The notes beneath the pieces are model-generated. The model was not told the origin of the DNA, made no database searches, and saw nothing but the letters and a program-made list of their open reading frames with translations. A program made the translations under genes and the position numbers. A DNA stretch of 64,000 nt from Labrys sp. WJW (lineage in GTDB: Bacteria; Pseudomonadota; Alphaproteobacteria; Rhizobiales; Labraceae): assembly GCF_001676615.1 (NCBI RefSeq), contig NZ_LYXZ01000034.1:62001-126000 (forward strand), read 5' to 3'. Every line of letters starts with the position of its first letter. The first letter of the stretch is position 1. Of the stretch, positions 32,030 to 41,162 are shown one piece after another.

Positions 32030-32664
32030 CACGGGCTGGCGAGCCTGTGGGCGAGGCCGAAGGCCGCAATCGCCACCAGCAGCAATCCCGCGCTGCGCCC
32101 GGCCCAAATGGTGAGGGCGGGGCTCGACGTCAGGGCGTCGCGCCCGCGGGCGGCCATCAGGGCCAGTCCGCCATAGACGGCAAGCTGGATCAGTACCGTC
32201 ATCAGGCCCATCACCACAGCCTGGGGCCAGAGCGGCCCGAAGCGCGGGTTGAGGAATTGCGGATAGACCGCCAGCACGAACAGCCAGGCTTTCGGATTGA
32301 GCAGGCAGGTCATCAGCCCTTGACCGAATATGCGCGCCAGCGCCGCAGCGCGGCCGGTTTCGACCTCGCCGACGGTGATCGAGCTGCGCAGCAGCCGGAT
32401 GCCGATCCAGATCATGTAGGCCGAACCGACCACGATCATGGCGGTGGCGAGGGCCGGGACCAGCCGGCTGAGGGCGGCGACGGCGATGGTACCGAACAGG
32501 GTATGGCAGACGCCGCCTGCCATGATGCCCGTGGTGGCGGCAAGGCCTGCGCGCCGTCCGCCTGTCAGGGCATTGGCGAGTACGAAGAGCATATCCATGC
32601 CCGGTACGATGATGATGCCGGCGAGCAGGATGAGGAAGAGCCAGAGATTGTCGGTATAGGTCAT
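32029..32664 (-). CDS. LysE/RhtB family exporter
   Basis: 211-residue inner-membrane protein with six hydrophobic spans and the family opening IIIVPGMDMLFVLANALTGG followed by GLAATTGIMAGGVCH. LysE-type carriers export amino acids or homoserine lactone-like compounds. Start taken at ATG 32664, immediately before the first span; in-frame ATGs at 32703 and 32757 exist. The 3' end abuts a MITE-like repeat. Divergent from a WYL-domain regulator with paired inverted repeats in the gap, so it is probably that regulator's target. Confidence 0.87.
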   Translation of the reverse strand: MTYTDNLWLFLILLAGIIIVPGMDMLFVLANALTGGRRAGLAATTGIMAGGVCHTLFGTIAVAALSRLVPALATAMIVVGSAYMIWIGIRLLRSSITVGEVETGRAAALARIFGQGLMTCLLNPKAWLFVLAVYPQFLNPRFGPLWPQAVVMGLMTVLIQLAVYGGLALMAARGRDALTSSPALTIWAGRSAGLLLVAIAAFGLAHRLASP

Positions 32665-32727
32665 GTCAGTTGCCAGCCAGGGGCGAGGCCTGTTCGCTGA
32701 CATCCTCGCCGCTTTTTCAAAGGGTTG

Positions 32728-32751
32728 GTTGCCTCTATAGAGAGAGGCAAC
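32728..32751. promoter_or_regulatory. Inverted repeat I in the LysE/WYL intergenic region
   Basis: GTTGCCTCT (32728-32736), six bases, AGAGGCAAC (32743-32751): perfect 9-bp arms. It overlaps the next inverted repeat by four bases (CAAC). Probable operator for the WYL regulator. Confidence 0.55.
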
Positions 32752-32771
32752 TGACAAGGATGTGTCAGTTG
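32748..32771. promoter_or_regulatory. Inverted repeat II in the LysE/WYL intergenic region
   Basis: CAACTGACA (32748-32756), AGGATG, TGTCAGTTG (32763-32771): perfect 9-bp arms. The half-site TGTCAGTTG occurs again at 32664-32672, over the LysE start codon. This array suggests cooperative binding and autoregulation. Confidence 0.6.
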
Positions 32772-32783
32772 TGAAGAGGTCTC

Positions 32784-33482
32784 ATGCGCAAGGCGGCACG
32801 TCTGTTCGAGATCATCCAGATTCTCAGGCTGGCGAGGAAACCGGTCACGGCTGCCGCCATCGCGGAGGCCCTGGAAGTCACCATGCGTTCGATCTATCGC
32901 GACATCGCCGCACTGCAGGCCATGCGGGTGCCGATCGAGGGAGAACGGGGCATCGGCTATGTCCTGCGCTCGGGTTTCGACCTGCCGCCCTTGATGTTTT
33001 CGATCGAGGAGACCGAGGCGATGATGCTCGGCCTGGCCCTGATCGAACGCGCCGGCGATCCCGAACTGACGCAGGCCTCGCGGCGAGCCGGCGCGAAACT
33101 GGCGGGTGCGGTGCCCGAGCCCCTGCGCCAGTTGTTCTCCTCGCGCACGCTGCATGCCTGGGGCGACATCGCGCCGACGCCCGAGCGCATCGACCTCGGC
33201 CTGGTGCGCCGGGCCATCCGCGACGAGGAGAAGCTCGATCTCGACTATCGCGACGAACAGGGACAACAGACGCGGCGGACGATCCGCCCGCTCGCGCTGA
33301 TCTATTATTCGCAGGCCTTCGTCCTGGTGGCCTGGTGCGAACTTCGCCAGGCAATCCGCAACTTCCGCGCCGATCGTGCCTTGTCCTTGATACCGACGGG
33401 ACAATATTTCCGCCATGACGGCGACCGCTTGCGTGAATTGTGGATTTCGGGCTGGCAGATCAACCAGGGGCAGGCAGGATAA
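32784..33482 (+). CDS. YafY-type HTH regulator with WYL domain
   Basis: 232 residues. N-terminal HTH_11 winged helix (residues 4-60; TAAAIAEALEVTMRSIYRDI) and C-terminal WYL ligand-binding domain (about 135-215; YRDEQGQQTRRTIRPLALIY, YSQAFVLVAWCELR, IRNFRADR). WYL domains sense nucleic acids or small ligands; YafY-type proteins usually repress a divergent gene. The short upstream gap holds two overlapping inverted repeats. The stop is followed 87 bases later by the DUF72 gene. Confidence 0.88.
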   Translation: MRKAARLFEIIQILRLARKPVTAAAIAEALEVTMRSIYRDIAALQAMRVPIEGERGIGYVLRSGFDLPPLMFSIEETEAMMLGLALIERAGDPELTQASRRAGAKLAGAVPEPLRQLFSSRTLHAWGDIAPTPERIDLGLVRRAIRDEEKLDLDYRDEQGQQTRRTIRPLALIYYSQAFVLVAWCELRQAIRNFRADRALSLIPTGQYFRHDGDRLRELWISGWQINQGQAG

Positions 33483-33569
33483 GGAGCGCTCATAGGCCAG
33501 AGGTTTCGGGTTGCCGGACTCAGCGTGCTATGGTCGGTTGTCGACCGAGAACAAATCGGGAGAATTCGC

Positions 33570-34364
33570 ATGACTGGCCAAATCCGCGTCGGCATCGGCG
33601 GCTGGACCTTCGAGCCTTGGCGCGGCAGCTTCTACCCCGCCGACCTGACCCAAAAGCGGGAGCTCGAATATGCCAGCCGCCAGGTGACGGCGATCGAGAT
33701 CAACGGCACCTATTATGGCTCCCAGAAACCGGAGAGCTTCGCCAAATGGCATGCGGAGACACCGGATGATTTCGTCTTCGCGATGAAGGCGAACCGCTTC
33801 GCCACCAACAAGAAGGTGCTGTCGGAGGCCGGAAAGTCGATCGACATGTTCATCGGCAGCGGCATCGTCGAATTGAAGAACAAGCTCGGGCCGATCAACT
33901 GGCAGTTCATGCCCACCAAGAAGTTCGATCCGGCCGATTTCGAGGGCTTCCTGAAGCTCCTGCCCAAGAGCCATGAGGGCCATGCCTTGCGCCACGTCGT
34001 CGAGGTCCGGCACGACAGCTTCAAGGTGCCGGAATTCATCGAGCTGGTACGGGCCTATGATGTCGGCATCGTCCTGACCGACAAGGCGGATTTTCCGCAT
34101 ATCCACGATGTCACGGCTCCCTTTGTCTACGCGCGCCTACAGACGGCAAAGGAGGATGAGGAACTCGGTTATTCTGCCGCTGCGCTGGACAACTGGGCCG
34201 AGCGGGCCAAGGCCTGGGCCAAGGGCGGCGAGCCTGCCGATCTCGACAAGACCTCGGACAAGAAACCCTCCCAGGCGGCCAGCCGCGACGTCTTCGTCTT
34301 CATGATCAACGGCTTCAAGCCCAAGGCGCCCACGGCGGCCAAGGCCTTGATCGAGCGCTTGTAA
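33570..34364 (+). CDS. DUF72 (YecE family) protein
   Basis: 264-residue TIM-barrel-like protein of PF01904. Family features: VGIGGWTFEPWRGSFYP at the start, AIEINGTYYGSQKPESFAKW, FAMKANRFATNKK, and FVYARLQ with a C-terminal VFVFMINGFKPKAP. Function is not established for the family. ATG at 33570 has GGGAG at 7 bases; the open frame to 33525 is not needed. alkB follows 57 bases downstream on the same strand. Confidence 0.85.
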   Translation: MTGQIRVGIGGWTFEPWRGSFYPADLTQKRELEYASRQVTAIEINGTYYGSQKPESFAKWHAETPDDFVFAMKANRFATNKKVLSEAGKSIDMFIGSGIVELKNKLGPINWQFMPTKKFDPADFEGFLKLLPKSHEGHALRHVVEVRHDSFKVPEFIELVRAYDVGIVLTDKADFPHIHDVTAPFVYARLQTAKEDEELGYSAAALDNWAERAKAWAKGGEPADLDKTSDKKPSQAASRDVFVFMINGFKPKAPTAAKALIERL

Positions 34365-34421
34365 ACGCCGTCGGAGAACAGGGCAGGGACGCTGCCGTTG
34401 GGTCACACAGGCGCCCAGATT

Positions 34422-35078
34422 ATGGGCCAGAACAAGCAAATGATGGATCTGTTCAGCTTCGACCAGCCCAGCCGCCTCGACATTGCAGAGGGCGCCGTGC
34501 TGTTCGGCGGCCGTGCCCTCGCCAGCGAAGAGGCCCTGCTTGCCGCTCTCGATACGGTGGTGGCCGCCGCCCCGTTCCGCCATATGGTCACGCCTGGCGG
34601 CTTCACCATGTCGGTTGCAATGACCAATTGCGGCCGGGCCGGCTGGGTGACCGACAGGCGCGGCTATCGCTACACGGCGGAAGATCCCGAGACGGACCAG
34701 CCCTGGCCGGAGATGCCCGGGGCCTTCGCCATCCTCGCACGCGCGGCGGCGGCGGAGGCAGGATTTCCCGGCTTCGAACCGGACGCCTGCCTGATCAATC
34801 GTTATGAGCCGGGGGCCAAGATGTCGTTGCATCAGGACAAGGACGAGCGCGATTTCAGCAAGCCCATCGTCTCGGTCTCGCTCGGCCTGCCCGCCATGTT
34901 CCAGTTCGGTGGCCTGTCACGCAGCGACAGGCCGAGCAAGGTGCCGCTGCAGCATGGCGACGTGATGGTATGGGGCGGCCCGGCGCGTCTGGCCTATCAC
35001 GGCATCCTGCCGCTGAAGGAAGGCCAGCATCCTCGCCTGGGGCGCAATCGCATCAATCTGACCTTCCGCAAGACCTGA
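34422..35078 (+). CDS. alkB: DNA oxidative demethylase AlkB
   Basis: 218 residues, normal AlkB length. The 2-oxoglutarate/Fe(II) dioxygenase motif is complete: LHQDKDERD (His and Asp iron ligands), the distal His in LAYHGILPL and the RxNLTFRKT Arg pair for 2-oxoglutarate. The nucleotide-recognition lid has SVAMTNCGRAGWVTDRRGYR. It removes 1-methyladenine and 3-methylcytosine. Start at ATG 34422 is tentative (34440 also possible). No Ada gene is next to it; the companion is a DUF72 gene. Confidence 0.92.
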   Translation: MGQNKQMMDLFSFDQPSRLDIAEGAVLFGGRALASEEALLAALDTVVAAAPFRHMVTPGGFTMSVAMTNCGRAGWVTDRRGYRYTAEDPETDQPWPEMPGAFAILARAAAAEAGFPGFEPDACLINRYEPGAKMSLHQDKDERDFSKPIVSVSLGLPAMFQFGGLSRSDRPSKVPLQHGDVMVWGGPARLAYHGILPLKEGQHPRLGRNRINLTFRKT

Positions 35079-35102
35079 CGCCTGACAGGAGGCGCCAGCC
35101 TA

Positions 35103-36029
35103 TCACGCTGGCCCTGGTGACCGGGAAATCACCCCGGCATCGGCCCAATCGGCGAAGCTTCTTGCTACCCAATCGATGAAGACGCGAACCCGCGGTGAAA
35201 GCTGGCGGTTCTGCGGATAGAGCAGGGAGACGGGCGTCGGTGTCGGCGGGTGGGCCGGCAGCACTTCGATCAACCTGCCGTCGGCGAAATAGGGCAGGAG
35301 ATGGTAACGCGGCACCTGGATGAGCCCCAGCCCCGCCAGCGCCCCGCCGAACAGGGCTTCCGACCCGGTAACCGTCAGCGCAGTGGGCAGGCTGACATGG
35401 CGTATGGTGCCGTCCACCTGAAATTCGAGCGGCATGACGCTACCGGTCGCCGAGGAAACGAAGCCGACCATGCGGTGACCCTCGAGGTCGTCCGGCGTGG
35501 CCGGCACGCCGTGGCGGGCGAGATAGGCAGGGTTAGCGCAGGTGGCCTCTGCAAGCATGGCAACGCGGCGAGCCACCATCGAGCTGTCCTGGAGATCGCC
35601 GGTGCGGATCACGCAATCGATGCCTTCGCGCACGAGATCGACCAGGCGGTCCCCCTCGCCGATATGGAGCTGCAGGCCCGGATAGCGTTCCAGGAAATCG
35701 GCGAGGCCGGGCATCAGGAAATGCCGGGCGAGCGTGCCATGCACGTCGATGCGCAGCAATCCGCGGGGCTTGGTGTCGCCAAAGGCCGCTTCGGCATCCT
35801 CGATGTCGGCAAGGATGGCAAGGCAGCGATGATAATAGGCCTCGCCGTCCAGTGTCGGAGTGACGACGCGGGTGGTGCGCTGGAGCAGGCGGACGCCAAG
35901 GCGCGTCTCCAATTGACGGATCGCCTCGGTCACGGTGGAGCGTGGCAAGCCGAGGTCCTGTGCCGCCCGGGTGAAGCTGCGGCGCTCGACGATGCGGGTG
36001 AAGAGCCTGATGGTGTCGAAACGATCCAT
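35103..36029 (-). CDS. LysR family transcriptional regulator
   Basis: 308 residues with N-terminal helix-turn-helix (FTRAAQDLGLPRSTVTEAIR) and effector domain (residues about 90-295). It belongs to the AaeR/DmlR-like branch with PSTVT-type recognition helix and TPTLDGEAYYHRC. AGGGAA lies before ATG at 36029; the very long frame continuing to 36887 is antisense to the SDR gene and rejected. Divergent from that SDR gene, which it probably controls; the 105-base gap contains two TATCCGAA-like words as possible sites. Confidence 0.9.
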   Translation of the reverse strand: MDRFDTIRLFTRIVERRSFTRAAQDLGLPRSTVTEAIRQLETRLGVRLLQRTTRVVTPTLDGEAYYHRCLAILADIEDAEAAFGDTKPRGLLRIDVHGTLARHFLMPGLADFLERYPGLQLHIGEGDRLVDLVREGIDCVIRTGDLQDSSMVARRVAMLAEATCANPAYLARHGVPATPDDLEGHRMVGFVSSATGSVMPLEFQVDGTIRHVSLPTALTVTGSEALFGGALAGLGLIQVPRYHLLPYFADGRLIEVLPAHPPTPTPVSLLYPQNRQLSPRVRVFIDWVARSFADWADAGVISRSPGPA

Positions 36030-36134
36030 TGTTCCCTGTATCCGAATAGTCATATCAAATTTCGCATGATTATCCGAAGTGACAGAAGGTGGATAGTGCC
36101 TTTCAGCGATCAACCTCACGTCACGGAGAACAAA

Positions 36135-36875
36135 ATGACCATGAATGACAGCAAAGTCTCCCTCGTCACCGGCGCCTCGCGCGGTATCGGCGCCGCCATC
36201 GCCCGGCGCCTCGCGCATGATGGTTTCTCGGTCGTCGTCAATTATGCCGGCAACACTGAACGGGCCGAGTCCCTGGTTCGCGAGATCGAGAGTGCGGGAG
36301 GCCGGGCGCTGGCGGCACAAGCCGATGTCAGCGATCCCGCGGCTGTGGCCGCTATGTTCGAGGCGGTGCAGGCGGCTTTCGGCGGCGTGGACGTCTTGGT
36401 CAACAATGCCGGCATCATCGCTTTGTCCCCGCTCGCAGAGACGGACGATGACGGTTTCGATCGGCTGGTGGCGGTCAATCTCAAGGGCAGCTTCAACACC
36501 ATGCGCGAGGCTGCGCGGCGGTTGCGCACGGGCGGACGCATCATCAACTTCTCGTCGAGCGTCGTTGGCCTGCGCCAGCCGGGCTACGGCATCTATGCCG
36601 CGACCAAGGCCGGCATCGAAGCCTTGACCAGCGTACTGGCGAAGGAACTGCGCGGGCGGGCGATCACGGTCAACGCCGTCGCACCGGGCCCGACGGCAAC
36701 CGATCTCTTCCTCACCGGCAAATCGGCGGAATTGATCGAGCACTATACCCGCATGGCGCCGCTCGAGCGGCTCGGTACGCCGGACGACATTGCCGCGGCA
36801 GTCGCCTTCCTGGCCGGCCCGGATGGCAGCTGGATCAATGGGCAGACCTTGAGGGCCAATGGCGGGCTGATCTGA
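36135..36875 (+). CDS. SDR family oxidoreductase
   Basis: 246-residue classical SDR. TGASRGIG (residues 11-18), Asn-Tyr after beta-2 (VVVNYAGN) suggesting NADP, NNAG, catalytic Ser in FSSSVVGL and Tyr/Lys in YGIYAATKAGIEAL, and the C-terminal INGQTLRANGG. GGAG precedes the ATG by 7 bases. The divergent LysR gene is its likely regulator. This FabG-like type reduces diverse carbonyls; substrate unknown. Confidence 0.9.
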   Translation: MTMNDSKVSLVTGASRGIGAAIARRLAHDGFSVVVNYAGNTERAESLVREIESAGGRALAAQADVSDPAAVAAMFEAVQAAFGGVDVLVNNAGIIALSPLAETDDDGFDRLVAVNLKGSFNTMREAARRLRTGGRIINFSSSVVGLRQPGYGIYAATKAGIEALTSVLAKELRGRAITVNAVAPGPTATDLFLTGKSAELIEHYTRMAPLERLGTPDDIAAAVAFLAGPDGSWINGQTLRANGGLI

Positions 36876-36944
36876 GGCCGCGCCCACGAAAGTGAGGAGG
36901 CCTTTCCGGGGAGAGGGTTGTCGCGCGGCATGGCTCCTATGGCG

Positions 36945-38201
36945 TCATGCCTGCGCTGCGGCGTCCTTCACCAGCCTGTCCAGATGCTGGCGGATATGAT
37001 TGGCCTCTGCCGCGGTACTGGCGAGGGCAATGGCCTGGTCGAAAGCCTGATGTGCTTCCTTGCCTCGGCCGAGCTTCAGCAGCAGGCCGCCCTTGAGACC
37101 GTGGAAGTAGAAATAACCGGAGAGGCGGGCTTCCAGGGGCTCGATCATGGCGAGCGCGGCTTCGGGGCCCTGTGTCTTCGAAACGGCCACGGCCCGATTA
37201 AGCGTGACCACGGGCGAGGGCTGGATCTCCTCCAGCAACGCATAGAGGAAATCGATCTGGCGCCAATTGGTGTCTTCGGGCGTCGCTGCCCTGGCGTGCA
37301 CCGCGGCGAGCGCGGCCTGGAGTTGATAGCTGCCGGGGCTGCCGTGTCGGGTGGCCTTGTCGATCAAAGCGAGGCCTTCGGCGATCATCTGGCTGTTCCA
37401 TAGGCGCCTATCCTGATCTTCCAGCAGCACGATCTGGCGCTCGGCGTCGAAACGGGCTGGCGAGCGCGCATGCTGGAGCAGCATCAGCGCCGTCAAACCC
37501 ATGATCTCGGGTTCGGTCTGGAACAGGCGCAGCAGCAGGCGGGCGAGGCGAATGGCCTCGTCACAGAGCTGGGCGCGGCTGCCGTCATCCTCGACACCGG
37601 CCGAATAGCCCTCGTTGAAGATCAGATAGACCATGGCGGCCACGGCACCGAGGCGCTCCGAGCGCTCCACCGCGCCCGGCGCCTCGAAAGGCACGTCGGC
37701 ATTGGCGATGCGCGCCTTGGCCCGGGTGATGCGCTGTTCCATCGCCGCCTCGCCAACCAGGAAGGCGCGAGCGATCTGCTTGACGCTGAGCCCGCAGACG
37801 ATACGCAAGGCAAGGGCGATCTGCTGGGTGCCGGGCAGGTCGGGGTGGCAGCAGATGAAGAGCAGGCGCAGGATGTCGTCGCGATAATGCTGGCCGTCGA
37901 GGCGTTCGGCGAGTTCGGCTTCCGCATCGCCGAGATCGGAAATCTGGTCCTCGTCCGGCAGGGCCTCCTGCTTCTTCTCGCGGCGCTTGGCGTCGATGCC
38001 GGAATTGCGGCCGGCAAAGATCAGCCAGGCGGTGGGATCGCGCGGCGGGCCGTTTTTCGGCCAGCTCTTCAACGCGCGCAGGCAGGCTTCCTGATAGGCT
38101 TCCTCGGCGGTGTCGAGGTCACGAAAATAGCGCAGCAGCGCTCCCATGGCCTGTGGGCGGGCAGAGGCGAGCGCGCTGTTGATCCAGGCCGCATCCGTCA
38201 T
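36945..38201 (-). CDS. ECF sigma factor with long C-terminal extension (ECF42/DUF6596 type)
   Basis: 418 residues. Sigma-70 region 2 (LRYFRDLDTAEEAYQEACLR, WLIFAGRN) and region 4 (LRIVCGLSVKQIARAFLVGE, AAMEQRITRAKARI) occupy the first 170 residues. The rest is the DUF6596 segment (IYLIFNEGY-like MVYLIFNEGYSAG) and TPR-like helices (LLLKLGRGKEAHQAFDQAIA). This is the ECF42 plan, in which no membrane anti-sigma factor is used and the C-terminal part is needed for function. Its start overlaps the stop of the YciI/DGPF gene by four bases, the usual ECF42 partner. Confidence 0.92.
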   Translation of the reverse strand: MTDAAWINSALASARPQAMGALLRYFRDLDTAEEAYQEACLRALKSWPKNGPPRDPTAWLIFAGRNSGIDAKRREKKQEALPDEDQISDLGDAEAELAERLDGQHYRDDILRLLFICCHPDLPGTQQIALALRIVCGLSVKQIARAFLVGEAAMEQRITRAKARIANADVPFEAPGAVERSERLGAVAAMVYLIFNEGYSAGVEDDGSRAQLCDEAIRLARLLLRLFQTEPEIMGLTALMLLQHARSPARFDAERQIVLLEDQDRRLWNSQMIAEGLALIDKATRHGSPGSYQLQAALAAVHARAATPEDTNWRQIDFLYALLEEIQPSPVVTLNRAVAVSKTQGPEAALAMIEPLEARLSGYFYFHGLKGGLLLKLGRGKEAHQAFDQAIALASTAAEANHIRQHLDRLVKDAAAQA

Positions 38202-38587
38202 GTTGCATGCGCCTTCTGTCCGAGTACCCCGGGCTGGAAGATCGAAAGCGGGCGGATCTCATAGGAACCGATGCTGGGATTGGCCTTGGCGAGATCACGG
38301 GCGATATCGAGCGCTTCCTCGAGATTTTCGCAGTCGACCACATAGAAGCCGAGCAATTGCTCCTTTGTCTCGGCGAAGGGGCCGTCGATCACCAGGGGAT
38401 CGCCGCCGGTCTTGCGCAAAGTGGTGGCTGCGGTGGTCGGCAGCAGCCGCACCACCGGGCCAAGCTTGCCCGCAGCCGCGACCTTTTCATGCACCTTCTG
38501 CAGGCGTGCCATCACGGCGTCGTCCTCTTCCTTGGTCCAGGCACCGACGACGTCTTCGTAATTGTAGCAAAGGATCGTATATCGCAT
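38198..38587 (-). CDS. YciI/DGPF-domain protein, partner of the ECF sigma factor
   Basis: 129-residue YCII-related protein. The name-giving motif is present as VIDGPFAETKEQLLGFYVVD, with the ferredoxin-like opening MRYTILCYNYEDVV. ATG at 38587 has GGAAG upstream. DGPF genes are next to ECF42 sigma factor genes in many genomes and are usually transcribed by them, but their biochemical function is unknown. The two genes form a translationally coupled pair. Confidence 0.9.
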   Translation of the reverse strand: MRYTILCYNYEDVVGAWTKEEDDAVMARLQKVHEKVAAAGKLGPVVRLLPTTAATTLRKTGGDPLVIDGPFAETKEQLLGFYVVDCENLEEALDIARDLAKANPSIGSYEIRPLSIFQPGVLGQKAHAT

Positions 38588-38731
38588 TGTCTGCTTCCTC
38601 TTGAGCCAAGGACGAACGAACCAAGAGGTACCCGACATGAGGGGGCGGAACAATTCATGTTCTTTTGGCGCCTGCAGTCGGAGAGGTCCGATCGCCCCTG
38701 CGCAAACACACCGATAGCAATCAAGCCGTAT

Positions 38732-39718
38732 TTAGAGTGTCGTCTCTATGCCGCAGGGAGCCGGCATCGTGGCATCGGGACCAAAGGAGAGCTGGAATGC
38801 ATCGTTTTCTGTCGAGTCGATGCCGTCGATCTGGCGCAGCGCTGCAATGGTGAAGTCGGTGAAGGCGCGTACCACGGGACGCATATAGCGAACCGAGGGG
38901 AAAGCCAGGAAGGCTTCCGTCGGGCGGACGACGTAGTCGGGCAGGATCCGGATCAGACGTCCTTCGGCAAGCTCGCCATTAACCAGCAATTGCTGGACCG
39001 GTCCGGCCGCGTGCCCTTGCAAGAGCGTAGCGGTGATGACTTCGGCGTCATTGGTTCGCAGGATAGGCTGGGCGGGCAGGTCGAGGGTTTCGCCGCCGCG
39101 ATGCTGCAATGCCAGGGTGTCGCGCGGCGAAAGCAGCCTGGCACTGCTGACGATGCTGATTTCCGACAGTCGCTCCGGCGTGTCGATCGGCCCGAACCGG
39201 GCGAGGAAACCCGGCGCCGCGACCAGGATACGCCGGATCAAGCCGAGACGGCGGATGATGAGTTCCTGGCCGGCGGGGCGTCCATACCTCACCGCCAAGT
39301 CGAAGTTTTCATAGACAAGGTCGATATCACGGTTCTCAAGGATGAGATCGACCGTAACGGCGGGATGGCGTTTCTGGAATGCCATGACGATTGGATGCAG
39401 GTGCCTGACGCCGATGCAGGAGGGCGCATGCATCCGGAGCGGGCCTTCGATGGTCCCCATGTCATGCCGGACGCCTTCCAGGGCCGCGTCGATGGTAGCG
39501 AGGGCGCCTCGGCTCGCTTCGTAAAGGGCCTGTCCCTGCGGTGTCGGGCGTACGATGCGCGAGGACCGTTCCAATAATCTCGCGCCGACATGCCGTTCGA
39601 GATTGCGCAGATGTTTGGTGACGGCGGGCTGCGAGACGGCAAGGTCACGCGCCGCCGCCGTTACCGAAGCGCGCTCGACGGTACGGACGAAAGCGCGCAA
39701 GGCGATCGCGATGTCCAT
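38732..39718 (-). CDS. LysR family transcriptional regulator
   Basis: 328 residues. Helix-turn-helix at residues 17-45 (VTAAARDLAVSQPAVTKHLR) and a normal effector domain, with a longer than usual C-terminal tail (GIDSTENDAFQLSFGPDATM). Divergent from the L,D-transpeptidase gene by about 107 bases, so possibly its regulator, though LysR control of such a gene would be unusual. The 144 bases between it and the sigma-factor unit hold no gene. Confidence 0.88.
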   Translation of the reverse strand: MDIAIALRAFVRTVERASVTAAARDLAVSQPAVTKHLRNLERHVGARLLERSSRIVRPTPQGQALYEASRGALATIDAALEGVRHDMGTIEGPLRMHAPSCIGVRHLHPIVMAFQKRHPAVTVDLILENRDIDLVYENFDLAVRYGRPAGQELIIRRLGLIRRILVAAPGFLARFGPIDTPERLSEISIVSSARLLSPRDTLALQHRGGETLDLPAQPILRTNDAEVITATLLQGHAAGPVQQLLVNGELAEGRLIRILPDYVVRPTEAFLAFPSVRYMRPVVRAFTDFTIAALRQIDGIDSTENDAFQLSFGPDATMPAPCGIETTL

Positions 39719-39825
39719 TCATGCCTCTTGGTTATGATTATTATAGCATCATAACATATGGACGCGAGCGGTGTCATCGGGCTCAATGGCCTCCGTGCCG
39801 TGTCAGTGGCGTTGCGGAAGGCGTG

Positions 39826-40497
39826 ATGATGATAAGCAGGCGTAGTTTTGTGATTGGTTTGCCTTTCTTGGCTGCTGGATGTGCGCAGGACCGCAAACCC
39901 GAGCTAAGCATGCAGGAGGTGCCGGTCGACCCGGAACAAGCCCTGCTCTACGGAGCCATCGAGTCAGAGCCCTTCGCCGTGCCTGCCGTCGATCTGCGCC
40001 GCGTGAAGCCGCAATATCTGCGCCGGGAGGTTGCCTATACGACGCAGGAGCAGCCCGGCACGATCGTGGTCGATCCTGCCGCGCGTCATGCCTATCTCGT
40101 GCTGGAGGGTGGTAGAGCCCTGCGCTACGGCGTCGGTGTCGGCAAGGAAGAGGCTTTCAATTTCCAAGGCCGCGCAACCATAGCCCGCAAGGCCATATGG
40201 CCACGTTGGACGCCGACGGCCAACATGATCCGGCGCCAGCCCGAACGCTATGCCAAATATGCCGCCGGCTTGCCTGGCGGCCCCGGTAATCCCCTCGGCC
40301 CGCGTGCTCTCTATCTGTACAAGGATGGCCGTGACACGCTGTACCGGCTTCACGGCACAATCGAGCCCTGGACGATCGGCACCATGGTGTCGTCAGGCTG
40401 CGTGCGCCTGCTCAATCAGGACATCATCGACCTTCATCGGCGCGTTCCCGTCGGGACGGCCGTGGTCGTGCTTGCGGCCGTTGCGCCGACCGCTTAG
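39826..40497 (+). CDS. L,D-transpeptidase (YkuD domain), predicted lipoprotein
   Basis: 223 residues. N-terminus MMISRRSFVIGLPFLAAGC combines a twin-arginine-like motif with a lipobox (LAAGC), so it is probably Tat-exported and lipidated. The YkuD catalytic site is complete: HGTIEPWTIG and VSSGCVRLLNQDI, with the nucleophilic Cys. Such enzymes make 3-3 peptidoglycan crosslinks or attach proteins to peptidoglycan. ATG at 39826 (GGAAG, 5 bases) or 39829. Alphaproteobacteria typically encode many paralogues. Confidence 0.9.
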   Translation: MMISRRSFVIGLPFLAAGCAQDRKPELSMQEVPVDPEQALLYGAIESEPFAVPAVDLRRVKPQYLRREVAYTTQEQPGTIVVDPAARHAYLVLEGGRALRYGVGVGKEEAFNFQGRATIARKAIWPRWTPTANMIRRQPERYAKYAAGLPGGPGNPLGPRALYLYKDGRDTLYRLHGTIEPWTIGTMVSSGCVRLLNQDIIDLHRRVPVGTAVVVLAAVAPTA

Positions 40498-40505
40498 AGC
40501 CCGTC

Positions 40506-41162
40506 TCAAAACCCGAGGCTGAGCTGCTGGGGCTTGTCGGTTTTCTTGGCCGGCTTGTCGTCGACCAGGGGCTTGAGCATCTGGGCGAGCCGCTTGGCCA
40601 GCGCCGACGGGTCGGCCTCGGCGAGGGCGGGACTGGCGATTACGTCCCGCATCAGCGCGACGCCGGCGATCAGCGCGAGGAACAGGGCAGCGCGTTCCGG
40701 CCGGTCCTTTCCGGGCAGGCCGGCGGCAAGCGGTCGCTCCAATTGCGCAGTGACGGTCTCGCGCAGGATTTCGGCGGCCCTGGGGTTGGAGGCCGAATGC
40801 AGCATCAGCCGGAACGGATCGACGCCAGCGCTTTCGCTGGGAGGATTGGCCACCATCGCTTGCGCCACGCGGTCGGCAAGGGTGGTGGCATCGCCTTCGA
40901 ACAGGCCGGGGTCGGCGCAGGCGATCTTGGCCGCCTCGGCGAACATCTCTTCTTTCGAACCGAAATAGCGATTCACCAGGATGGCGGTGACGCCGGCTTC
41001 GCCAGCGATTTCGCGCAGGCCGACGCCGTCATAGCCCGCGCGCGAGAAGGCGATCAATGCCGATTGCAGGATGGCTTCGCGCGTCGCCGCGGCATTGCGA
41101 GGACGCTTGGCCTGGAGCGCCGGACTCGATTGGGGGGGAGGGGGTGCTTTCTTCCTGGCCAT
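40506..41162 (-). CDS. TetR/AcrR family transcriptional regulator
   Basis: 218 residues with an N-terminal Lys/Pro-rich lead (MARKKAPPPPQSSPALQAK), the TetR helix-turn-helix (REIAGEAGVTAILVNRYFGS) at about residues 45-70, and a TetR_C ligand domain. ATG at 41162 has AGG at 7 bases. Convergent with the L,D-transpeptidase gene; no divergent target. Ligand unknown. Confidence 0.87.
   Translation of the reverse strand: MARKKAPPPPQSSPALQAKRPRNAAATREAILQSALIAFSRAGYDGVGLREIAGEAGVTAILVNRYFGSKEEMFAEAAKIACADPGLFEGDATTLADRVAQAMVANPPSESAGVDPFRLMLHSASNPRAAEILRETVTAQLERPLAAGLPGKDRPERAALFLALIAGVALMRDVIASPALAEADPSALAKRLAQMLKPLVDDKPAKKTDKPQQLSLGF

Noticed and set aside
36030-36887. N-terminal extension of the LysR frame across the SDR gene
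   Set aside because: It is antisense to a well-defined SDR; LysR similarity and a ribosome-binding site begin at 36029.
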